Part shown: piece after piece, positions 1-7,891 of the stretch
How positions within the stretch are numbered: position 1 is the stretch's first letter
Layout: the number at the start of each line of letters is the position of its first letter
Origin: Vicinamibacterales bacterium
Lineage (GTDB): Bacteria > Acidobacteriota > Vicinamibacteria > Vicinamibacterales > UBA8438
Direction: 5' to 3'
NCBI GenBank assembly: GCA_958296065.1
Contig: CATQHX010000004.1
Coordinates: 1-64,000 of the forward strand
Length of the DNA stretch: 64,000 bases
The notes under the pieces: generated by a model
What the model was told of the DNA's origin: nothing
Databases searched by the model: none
The model's input: only the letters and a program-made list of their open reading frames with translations
Translations under genes and position numbers: made by a program

Positions 1-793
<793 letters not shown>

Positions 794-844
794 GAGCTCG
801 CGGCCAGGGCAGGCCCGGGAACGAGCCAGCGGGACGGAGGCGCC

Positions 845-1388
845 ATGCGAAGACGTCGAAGAGAAGTCGTCGATCCGCGCCGGCAGCCCGCCTACACCAT
901 CGCGGAGGCGGCGCACTACCTGGATCTTCCGGTGCCGACGATTCGCTATTGGGCGACGGGGAGAGGCGCCTGCGAGGCGCTCATCGACGTCCCGGCGCGG
1001 CATCCGGTGCTGCTCTCGTTCCTCAACCTTGCAGAGCTTCACGTACTGGCGACGGACACCTGGTCAGCATCAGTCAAGCCGGCCAGACGGTCATGCGCGA
1101 GATGATGACGCCCGCCCTGCATCGAATCGACCGTGATCCGCAGGGTGTGCCGATCAAGCTTCTATCCGTTCACGCGGAGCAGCATCGACGACGCGCCGGC
1201 GCTGATCGTGATCGATCCGACCCTGGCCGCCGGCCGACCGGTGCTGAAAGGCACCGGCATTTGCCACCGGAATCCTCGCTGAACGGTACAAGGCCGGCGA
1301 ATCCGTTGCTCAACTGGCGCGAGACTATGAGCGCAGCAAGGCGGAGATCGAAGAAGCGATCAGATGTGAGCTCCGGACGGCAGCCTGA
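845..1388 (+). pseudogene. Decayed DUF433-family (HTH plus DUF433) antitoxin-like gene
   Basis: The N-terminal part reads PAYTIAEAAHYLDLPVPTIRYW, then LLSFLNLAELHVLA, the pattern of DUF433 proteins with an N-terminal helix-turn-helix. The next family segments appear in other frames: GQTVMREMMTPALHRID with VPIKL, then FYPFTRS and VIDPTLAAGRPVLKGTGI, then ATGILAERYKAGESVAQLARDYERSKAEIEEAI ending at TGA 1386-1388. At least three frameshifts and an internal deletion near residue 35 break the gene. Such proteins commonly precede DUF5615/PIN-like toxins, but no toxin is visible here. A low-GC gene follows instead. It is read as a dead toxin-antitoxin half. Confidence 0.8.
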
Positions 1389-1438
1389 GGAGACACCCTA
1401 CCAGTCGCAGATGCGTCGATGAGAACACTGGTCCCAAC

Positions 1439-2005
1439 ATGAGACGCGAAGTCTGGCGTGAGCGCCGCATAGACGCATTCTCGATAGGCATAGACGAACT
1501 GCGTCAGTTCTGCACTCGGCTACAAGCAGCATTCGGAGGACAAGATGACGTTCCTGTTACCGTGACTGCTGCTATCGCGAAACACGAAAAAGTACGATTT
1601 GATCCGAGAAACGTAGATGTAGAGAAACCTCCCGTTAGGAGGTTTACGAAGTTCACAATTGGTCTGGTTGCAACCAGCAAGTCCTTCTTCTTGGATACTG
1701 ATATGTACCCGTTCAATGTAGGAGTTCGCTCGTCGTGCGACGATGAGGCATGGTGTGCGGGGATGAATGAGGTGGTAGTTTCTTTCCTTCGGAACCACAG
1801 AGTATGGTACTATTGGCTCGTTCGAGGTCCAGTTTGGTGGACGTTGGGTCTCGTCTCTTTCTTTGCTGTATCGACTCTCTTGGCCGGCAGCGACGAACGA
1901 ACAACTATGATTAGATGGCTTTCTCTCTTGGGCTCTGGAATGTTCTTCGGCGCAAAGAAGAATCTTCTTGCGCATGCTGCCGTCGAACTAAGGCCACTGC
2001 CCTAA
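1439..2005 (+). CDS. Low-GC hypothetical protein with C-terminal membrane segments
   Basis: This 188-residue protein is not recognised. The first 120 residues look soluble with mixed charge; two hydrophobic stretches follow, about residues 122-148 (rich in W/Y/V/L) and 158-175, suggesting a membrane-anchored C-terminus with the bulk in the cytoplasm. Base composition is clearly more AT-rich than the flanking genes, with codons such as AAA, AGA and GTA that are rare elsewhere in the window. It sits between a dead DUF433 gene and a HipBA module, so recent transfer is likely. An effector role in a defence or toxin-antitoxin cassette is possible but unsupported by any motif. Confidence 0.55.
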   Translation: MRREVWRERRIDAFSIGIDELRQFCTRLQAAFGGQDDVPVTVTAAIAKHEKVRFDPRNVDVEKPPVRRFTKFTIGLVATSKSFFLDTDMYPFNVGVRSSCDDEAWCAGMNEVVVSFLRNHRVWYYWLVRGPVWWTLGLVSFFAVSTLLAGSDERTTMIRWLSLLGSGMFFGAKKNLLAHAAVELRPLP

Positions 2006-2125
2006 ACTAGTTTGCCACTCCTGCAGCAATCTCTACAGGCTGTGGTTCCATCCAGCTCGCGGTTGGCCAATGAAGAAGCGCCGCTGAGTCAGCTAGTTGG
2101 CTCCACACAGGCAATAGCAGGCGAG

Positions 2126-3403
2126 TCAACGCCTGGCGAGCGAGTCCAGCGTCCAGCGGCAGCGACGGCGGACTGCCTCTTCGAGCCGGTTGTAGGCCGG
2201 CGCGTCGCCATGCACTTGCGCGAAGGCTTCGCGGGCGGCCTCTGCAACGCCGGGCATCTCGGTTGCCAGTTCGCCGACGCGGTCGAGCAGTCGTTTTGGC
2301 GGCATTCCCAGCTCGCGGGCGAACCCCAGCCAGTCCGCCCGCGTGATGCGCTCGGGTTCATGGTGTTCGCCTATGGAGAACGCCATGTCGCGCGACCAGG
2401 TTCCGGGGCGCAGGAGGTTCAGGAACTCGATGGAGATCAGGTCGTAGAACGGCGCGAGGGTGGGGACGGCCTGGCCCGGACCGTAAAGCAACGCGAGGTT
2501 CTTGCCGTGCCCGTCCCAGTTGCCGATGAGGCAGTTGAGTATCTGCCAGTCGCGCAGGTGTGCGAGCGCACCGGCGGGTCGGGCGGTATGGTCGCGCAGT
2601 ATCTTCGCGACATCGCCGATCGACGGTCCACCGTCGCGTTGGTACTTGAACGTGGCTGACAGGCCCAGGGCCTGAAGAAGGTCTTCCTGGTGCAGTCGCA
2701 TGAGCCGGCCGTCAGCACGTCGTACCCGGTCGTAGCGCTCGATGCGCAGGTACGGGACGCCGTCGTCCGCTCCGGCCCGGAGGAACTCGGTATCGACGAC
2801 CGGCAGGCCGACGCGTCTGGCCATATCGTTGGCCATGCACTCCGCCACGCATACCCATCGTACGGTCTCGAACTTCAGGAGGTGGCTCGATGGATTCCCG
2901 CGGTCCGGCAGCGCATACGAATCGCCGTCGAAAACGACTGGCTGTTTCTCCTGGTTGCCGGCAAGGGAGAACCGTTGACGGTCAGCGATCAGGGTGACGG
3001 CCTCTTCACCAAGGGAGCGGACGAGCCCGTCGATCTGTGCGTGCGTCAGCGTCTCCGGAGCCGCCGGCCGAGTGTCGGGCTCGACACCAGCGGGCAGCAC
3101 ACTGAGGGCGCCGGCGCAATCCTCCCCGATGGCGAAGAGGAGTCCGGTGTCGTCCTCGAACGTGATGCCTCGTTGCCGGCAGATACGCTGCCGTGTCCCA
3201 CCTTCCGGCAACAGACCGGCGAAGAAGGCGTGAGCATCCACCTCCTCGGCGCCGAGAGACAGAGGCAGACGAATGGAGACGGGAAACCCGCCCTCGTGTA
3301 GCCAGGCGGCGTCGTAGGCAAAGCGCAGGACGCGATCCGTGTCTTCCCGCAGCGTCCCGACCCGTCGGTCGTCGTGCCAGACGGCGCCGCGCCTCCCGTT
3401 CAC
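2126..3403 (-). CDS. hipA: HipA-family serine/threonine kinase toxin
   Basis: This is a 425-residue HipA homologue, full length for the family (E. coli HipA is about 440). HipA kinases phosphorylate targets such as glutamyl-tRNA synthetase and induce growth arrest. The N-terminal HipA_N-like domain is followed by the phosphate-binding FSLAGNQEK loop near residue 145, the HLLKFE lysine near 175, the HQEDLLQALG segment, the catalytic IGNWDGHGKN loop near 295 and the metal-binding YDL motif near 320. All catalytic landmarks are intact. Its start overlaps the antitoxin stop in an ATGA arrangement, so the two are translationally coupled. Target unknown. Confidence 0.95.
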   Translation of the reverse strand: MNGRRGAVWHDDRRVGTLREDTDRVLRFAYDAAWLHEGGFPVSIRLPLSLGAEEVDAHAFFAGLLPEGGTRQRICRQRGITFEDDTGLLFAIGEDCAGALSVLPAGVEPDTRPAAPETLTHAQIDGLVRSLGEEAVTLIADRQRFSLAGNQEKQPVVFDGDSYALPDRGNPSSHLLKFETVRWVCVAECMANDMARRVGLPVVDTEFLRAGADDGVPYLRIERYDRVRRADGRLMRLHQEDLLQALGLSATFKYQRDGGPSIGDVAKILRDHTARPAGALAHLRDWQILNCLIGNWDGHGKNLALLYGPGQAVPTLAPFYDLISIEFLNLLRPGTWSRDMAFSIGEHHEPERITRADWLGFARELGMPPKRLLDRVGELATEMPGVAEAAREAFAQVHGDAPAYNRLEEAVRRRCRWTLDSLARR

Positions 3404-3726
3404 GATGTATCCCCGGTACGGGGAGACGATGCTGACCGCCCCTGCTGCGCCATCAGCCGCTCGGCGTCGCCCCGCGGCAGTATAAGCATCTCCAGCCCGA
3501 GCGCCTGCAGCGCCTGCATCACTCTTCCCACGGACGCATTGGGCTTGCCGCGTTCGAACTCCGAGAGGAAACGTGTCGTCAGGCCGGTCACCGAGTACAC
3601 GGCGTCCAGAGTCAACCCCTGTCGCTTGCGTTCGCGCCGCGCCAGCCGGCCCAGGGCCTGGGGCGATTGAACCCGTCCGGATGGTGAGGAGTCAGGTCTT
3701 TCCCAATTCGAAACGGGGGGGGACAT
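3400..3726 (-). CDS. hipB: HipB-like XRE-family antitoxin
   Basis: This 108-residue protein has an XRE/Cro-type helix-turn-helix at about residues 23-80 (LGRLARRERKRQGLTL, then LSEFERGKPNASVGRVMQAL). It is expected to bind and neutralise the HipA encoded just downstream and to repress the operon. The chosen ATG at 3724-3726 has a GGAG ribosome-binding site eight bases upstream, and no other Met is available before the helix-turn-helix. Direct repeats lie 25-130 bp upstream and are likely operators. Confidence 0.9.
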   Translation of the reverse strand: MSPPVSNWERPDSSPSGRVQSPQALGRLARRERKRQGLTLDAVYSVTGLTTRFLSEFERGKPNASVGRVMQALQALGLEMLILPRGDAERLMAQQGRSASSPRTGDTS

Positions 3727-3749
3727 CGCACATGCTCCAGAAAGTGTGT

Positions 3750-3856
3750 TTTTACCGATTCGTAATCGTATCCCTCCAGGAGTAGGAGTCGGGAGGGAAT
3801 TTTACCGATTCGTAATCTTGCCTCTGAACTGGGGCGACCGGCAGAGAATTTACCGA
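3750..3856. promoter_or_regulatory. Iterated direct repeats upstream of hipBA
   Basis: The 18-bp sequence TTTTACCGATTCGTAATC occurs at 3750-3767 and again at 3800-3817, exactly 50 bp apart. A partial third copy (AATTTACCGA) lies at about 3847-3856. Between the first two copies is an inverted repeat, TCCCTCC at 3771-3777 and GGAGGGA at 3792-3798. The 50-bp periodicity (about five helical turns) and the position in front of hipB suggest autoregulatory operator sites. They do not match the TATCC-N8-GGATA operator of E. coli HipB. Confidence 0.6.
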
Positions 3857-4119
3857 GCCAGGGCGCGCAGGATGGCAACACCGAGCGTCACGCCGACGGC
3901 GGTGACGATGCCGGCGGCGCTGAGCACGATCCCGACTATCCACTTGATGAGGCGCGTCTCCAGCGCCGCGATGCCGGCATTGAACTGGTCCGGCGTGACG
4001 TGGTCGCCGTGCTCGGCGGCCTGCCGGACGGCGCTCGTGCTGCCGTCGGCGTGGGCCGGGTCGATGCCGGCGGCGGTCAGCTCGCGGGTGATCGCGTGCG
4101 TGTCGAGTACCGTGTCTAT
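3850..4119 (-). CDS. Small DUF1640-like protein with C-terminal membrane helix
   Basis: The reading frame encodes SIDTVLDTHAITRELTAAGIDPAHAD, then a linker, then ALETRLIKWIVGIVLSAAGIVTAVGVTLGVAILRALAR. This resembles the small CCDC90/DUF1640 type: an N-terminal helical 'addressing' segment, a short coiled coil and one C-terminal membrane helix. Its function is unknown. It begins right after the ppk1 stop, with the GGGAG of the ppk1 end as a possible ribosome-binding site, but no ATG, GTG or TTG lies in frame. The rare ATA at 4117-4119 is the best-placed start. Either the start is non-canonical or the gene has lost it. Confidence 0.5.
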   Translation of the reverse strand: MDTVLDTHAITRELTAAGIDPAHADGSTSAVRQAAEHGDHVTPDQFNAGIAALETRLIKWIVGIVLSAAGIVTAVGVTLGVAILRALAR

Positions 4120-4124
4120 CGATT

Positions 4125-6254
4125 CTACTCCCGCCGCCGCGGGCTCGTGTACGCCCGCAGCAGCTTCTCCTGCGCGTTGATGCGCCGGGCGTGCGGCTTG
4201 CCGCGGACGGGCCGGTAGGAGCCGTCGGTCTGCAGCTCCATGGCGCGGTCGGTGTCGGCGAGCATGGTCTGCAGGACGACGTCGTGCAGGTGGGTGCGCA
4301 GCGCGGGGTCGCGTACGTGGCAGAGGGCCTCGACGCGGCGGTCGAGGTTGCGCTCCATCATGTCGGCGCTTCCGATGAGCATCTCCGGCCGGCCGTCGTT
4401 GGCGAAGTAGTAGAGCCGCGAATGCTCCAGGAAGCGGCCGACGACCGAGCGGACGCGGATGGTGTCGCTGATGCCGGGGATGCCGGGCCGCAGGCAGCAT
4501 ACGCCGCGGACGATCATCTCGACAGGTACACCGGCCTGCGACGCCCGGTAGAGGACGCGGATCATCTCCGGGTCGGCGACCGAGTTGTTCTTGACTATGA
4601 TGCCGGACTGCCGCCCGGCGCGCGCGTGGGCTGCCTCCCGCTCGACCAGGCGCGTGAAGGCGGGCCGCAGATGGTGCGGAGCGACCAGCAGTTCCTCGTA
4701 GTCCTCCTTGCCGGAGTACCCCGTCAGGTAGTTGAAGACCTCGGTCACCTCGTCGAGCACCGCCGGCCGCGCCGTGAACAGGCCGAAGTCTGTGTAGACC
4801 TGCGAGGTGACGCGGTTGTAGTTGCCGGTCCCCACGTGCGCGTAGCGGACGATGCCGTCGTGCTCCTGGCGCACCACCAGGCACAACTTGCAGTGCGTCT
4901 TCAGGTTGAGCAGCCCGTAGACGACGTGGATGCCCGCCGCCTCCAGGCGGTGCGCCCACTCGATGTTGTTCCGTTCGTCGAAGCGCGCCTTCAGCTCCAC
5001 CAGCACCGCCACCTGCTTGCCGGCGTCGGCGGCCTGGATCAGCAGATCGAGAAGCGGTGAGTTTGGGCCGATGCGGTAGAGGGTGATCTTGATGCCGATC
5101 ACTTGGGCGTCGTTGACCGCCGCGCGCAGGAACGACTCGACCGCCGAGAACGACTCGAACGGGTGGTGGACGAGCAGGTCCCGCTCCTGGATGGCGTTGA
5201 AGATGGACTCGCCTCCTTCGTCCGGCCACAGGGCGCGCGGCGAGAACGGCTTGTCCTTGAGTTGCGGGTGGTGCAGCTTCGTCAGCGCGCTCCAGTCGCC
5301 GTAGCCCATGCGTCCGGCGGTGCGGACGACGACGTCCTCCTCGATCTCGAAGTTCTCGACCAGGATGTTGAGCACCCGGGCCGGCATGGAGGCTTCGACC
5401 AGCAACTGCGACAGGTCGCCGTAGCGGAGCTCCTTCAGGGTCCGGTCGACCGACTCGAGCAGGTCGTCCGCTTCGTCCTCCTGGATCACCATGTCGGTGT
5501 CGCGGATTATGCGGAAGAGGTACGTCTCGCGCACCGCGACCCCGGGAAACAGGCTCGCGATGTTCAGCTTGACGACGTCCTCGAGCAGCGCTAACGAATC
5601 GCCGGGCTTGCCGACGACGGACGCCGGGATCGGGATGAAACGCGCCAGGACGTCCGGGAGCTTGACGCGGGCGAACCGCGTGCGGCCGTCCTGCTCCACG
5701 ACCACCGCGAGGTTCATGCTCAGATTGGAGATGAACGGGAACGGATGCCCGGGGTCGAAGGCGAGCGGGGTCAGCACCGGGTGGATGTTGCGGCGGTAGT
5801 GGTCGTGCAGGAAGTCCTCGACCGCCGGCGTGTAGTCGGCGGGATCCAGGATGCGGATACGGTGCGAGGCCAGCAGCGGCCGCAGGACGTCGGACCAGCA
5901 GCGCTCGACGTCGTCCATCATCCGCTTGGTCCGGACGCGGATGGCGTCGAGCTGCTGCTCCGTGCTCATGCCGTCCGGCGACAGCGCCTCGCTCTCGGAA
6001 CGGAACTTCCGCAGCAGCGTCGCCACCCGGACCATGAAGAACTCGTCCAGGTTGGTCGAGACGATGGAGAGGAACTTCACTCGCTCGAGCAGCGGGTGGC
6101 GCTCGTCCTGGGCCTGGAGCAGGACCCGCTGGTTGAACTCCAGCCAGCTCAGCTCGCGGTTGATGTACAGCGCGGGGTTCTCGAGGTCGGCCGGATCGGG
6201 TCCCTCGTCGGTGCGCGCCGCGGTTGCCGCCGTCAGGTCGATTGGAGTAGCCAT
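4125..6254 (-). CDS. ppk1: Polyphosphate kinase 1
   Basis: The enzyme reversibly polymerises the ATP gamma-phosphate into polyphosphate. The 709-residue product has the PPK1 N-terminal domain (YINRELSWLEFNQRVL), the middle domain with SNLSMNLA, and the phospholipase-D-like C-terminal half. The two family histidines are present 19 residues apart, in THCKLC and YAHVGTGNYN, as in the E. coli enzyme (H435/H454). The C-terminal VKNNSVAD and SADMMERNLDRRVE segments are typical. The start chosen is MATPIDL; an upstream MMVSSPRYR extension in frame is possible. It is divergent from the SLC13 gene across 72 bp and may be translationally linked to the small DUF1640-like gene downstream. Confidence 0.96.
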   Translation of the reverse strand: MATPIDLTAATAARTDEGPDPADLENPALYINRELSWLEFNQRVLLQAQDERHPLLERVKFLSIVSTNLDEFFMVRVATLLRKFRSESEALSPDGMSTEQQLDAIRVRTKRMMDDVERCWSDVLRPLLASHRIRILDPADYTPAVEDFLHDHYRRNIHPVLTPLAFDPGHPFPFISNLSMNLAVVVEQDGRTRFARVKLPDVLARFIPIPASVVGKPGDSLALLEDVVKLNIASLFPGVAVRETYLFRIIRDTDMVIQEDEADDLLESVDRTLKELRYGDLSQLLVEASMPARVLNILVENFEIEEDVVVRTAGRMGYGDWSALTKLHHPQLKDKPFSPRALWPDEGGESIFNAIQERDLLVHHPFESFSAVESFLRAAVNDAQVIGIKITLYRIGPNSPLLDLLIQAADAGKQVAVLVELKARFDERNNIEWAHRLEAAGIHVVYGLLNLKTHCKLCLVVRQEHDGIVRYAHVGTGNYNRVTSQVYTDFGLFTARPAVLDEVTEVFNYLTGYSGKEDYEELLVAPHHLRPAFTRLVEREAAHARAGRQSGIIVKNNSVADPEMIRVLYRASQAGVPVEMIVRGVCCLRPGIPGISDTIRVRSVVGRFLEHSRLYYFANDGRPEMLIGSADMMERNLDRRVEALCHVRDPALRTHLHDVVLQTMLADTDRAMELQTDGSYRPVRGKPHARRINAQEKLLRAYTSPRRRE

Positions 6255-6326
6255 TCGATATCGAGGCGAGGAAACCATCATAGCAGCGCCCGCGAGGCTG
6301 TCCGTACGATGTGATAGTGTCCCGGC

Positions 6327-7811
6327 GTGACCGTCACCCCCACTCCCACCGCAAGCTTGGCGAGCTCCGAGCGCGGCCGGGCGCTGACGATTCTGGCCGC
6401 CATCCTGATAATGCTCGTCGTCGACTGGCTGCCCGAGCCGGCGCCGCTCGAGCGCGCCGGCGACGTCATCGCCCTGACCCCGAACGGCAAGGCGTGCCTG
6501 GCGATTCTTGCCTTCGCCATCACCCTTTGGGTGACCGAGGCGATCCCGTTCGCGGTCACCGCGCTCTTCGTCCTGCTGCTGGTGCCGATCTTCGGTATCG
6601 CCGACTACGCGACCACGGTGCGCGCCGGCTTCGGCAACACGCTGGTCACCTTCTTCATCGGGGTGCTGTTCCTCTCCACCGGCTTCACCCGGTCGGGACT
6701 CGGCACGCGGCTGGTGCTGCACATGCTGCGCGTGGTCGGGACCCGTACCGATCGGGTGCTGCTCGGCTTCCTGGTGATCGGCGCCATGCTGTCGATGTGG
6801 ATCACCGACATGGCGGTGGCGGCGGTGCTGCTGCCGCTCGGCGTCGGCCTCCTGAAGGACGCGGGGCTGAAGCCGCTGCAGAGCAGCTACGGGCGGGCGC
6901 TGATGATTTCCTGCGCCTTCGGTCCCCTGATCGGCGGCATCGGCACGCCGGCGGGCGCCGGCGCCAACCTGGCCGCGGTCGGCTACCTGCGCGAGCTGGC
7001 CGGGGTGGAGATCTCGTTCGCGCGCTGGATGGCCTTCGGGTTCCCCGCCGCGATCCTGATGATCCCGGTCTGCTGGCAGATTCTGCTGCGGGCGTTTCCG
7101 CCGGAGATCGAGCGCCTGCCGCTGGAGCGGAAGGAGATCGACGACCGGATCGCGGCGCTCGGCCGTCCGACCCGCCTCGAGATCTGGACCATCGCGGTTT
7201 TCGCCGGGACCATTACGACGTGGTTGACGACGCCGCTGCTCGCGGACCTGACCGGTGGGCTCATCAACCCGCCGACGCAGGCGGTGGCGCTCGGCGGCGG
7301 CCTGCTGTTGTTCCTGCCGGGCCTGCGCGTGCTGGTCTGGAAGGAGGCCCAGCGCGACATGGACTGGGGCGGCGTCGTCCTGATCGTCGCTGGCCTGTCG
7401 CTGGGTGTGATGGTGTTCGAGACCGGGGCGGCACGCTGGCTGGCGCAGGTGATGCTGGGCCGGCTGGCCGATGTGCCCGGCGTGCTGCAGCCTTTCGTCA
7501 TCGTGCTGGTGGTGGCGGCGCTGCACATGCTGTTCTCGAGCAACACCGTAACCGGGGCGATCATCATGCCGATCCTGATAGCTCTGGCGCAGGATCTCGG
7601 CCTCGACGTCTGGACGATCGCCGCGCCGGCCGCGTTCACGTCGACGCTTGCCTTCATCCTGGTGACGGAGAGCCCGACCAACGTGCTGCCGTACTCGGCC
7701 GGCTACTTCTCGATACGGGACATGGCGAAGGTCGGCATCGTCATGACGTTCGGCGCGGCGGCCTGCGTCACGGTTGCCATCGTGGCGGTGCGGGCCCTCG
7801 GTGGCGGCTAG
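6327..7811 (+). CDS. SLC13/DASS-family anion transporter
   Basis: This 494-residue, strongly hydrophobic protein has about 11-12 membrane segments. It belongs to the divalent anion:Na+ symporter (SLC13/CitT/ArsB-like) group, which imports dicarboxylates, citrate or sulfate. Two inverted-repeat signature regions are visible: WITDMAVAAVLLPL with GTPAGAGANLAA in the first half, and SSNTVTGAIIMPI with ESPTNVLPYSAG in the second. The first carries ITD where many members have SNT, so its sodium or substrate site may differ. The start is GTG at 6327. It is divergent from ppk1. Substrate not predictable from sequence. Confidence 0.88.
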   Translation: MTVTPTPTASLASSERGRALTILAAILIMLVVDWLPEPAPLERAGDVIALTPNGKACLAILAFAITLWVTEAIPFAVTALFVLLLVPIFGIADYATTVRAGFGNTLVTFFIGVLFLSTGFTRSGLGTRLVLHMLRVVGTRTDRVLLGFLVIGAMLSMWITDMAVAAVLLPLGVGLLKDAGLKPLQSSYGRALMISCAFGPLIGGIGTPAGAGANLAAVGYLRELAGVEISFARWMAFGFPAAILMIPVCWQILLRAFPPEIERLPLERKEIDDRIAALGRPTRLEIWTIAVFAGTITTWLTTPLLADLTGGLINPPTQAVALGGGLLLFLPGLRVLVWKEAQRDMDWGGVVLIVAGLSLGVMVFETGAARWLAQVMLGRLADVPGVLQPFVIVLVVAALHMLFSSNTVTGAIIMPILIALAQDLGLDVWTIAAPAAFTSTLAFILVTESPTNVLPYSAGYFSIRDMAKVGIVMTFGAAACVTVAIVAVRALGGG

Positions 7812-7823
7812 GGCCAAACACCC

Positions 7824-7881
7824 CTTGCCACGCGGGCGCCTCGCCGTTCTCGGTGCGACGCGGGGTTTCACCACGGACTGC
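7824..7881 (+). repeat. 58-bp dispersed repeat, copy A
   Basis: The 58 bp between the SLC13 stop and the permease start match 20259-20316 without gaps at about 48-49 of 58 positions, beginning CTTGCCACGCGGGCGC and ending near CCACGGACT. A shorter, more diverged copy is at 45453-45493. This copy is intergenic and ends 10 bp before the permease ATG. Confidence 0.7.
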
Positions 7882-7891
7882 AAGGTGACCA

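Noticed and set aside
845..1388. Programmed frameshifting in the DUF433-like gene
   Set aside because: There are several shifts in different directions plus an internal deletion and no slippery sequence; decay explains it better.
3612..3881. 89-codon frame upstream of and overlapping hipB
   Set aside because: It has no family similarity and spans the direct repeats and the real hipB start.
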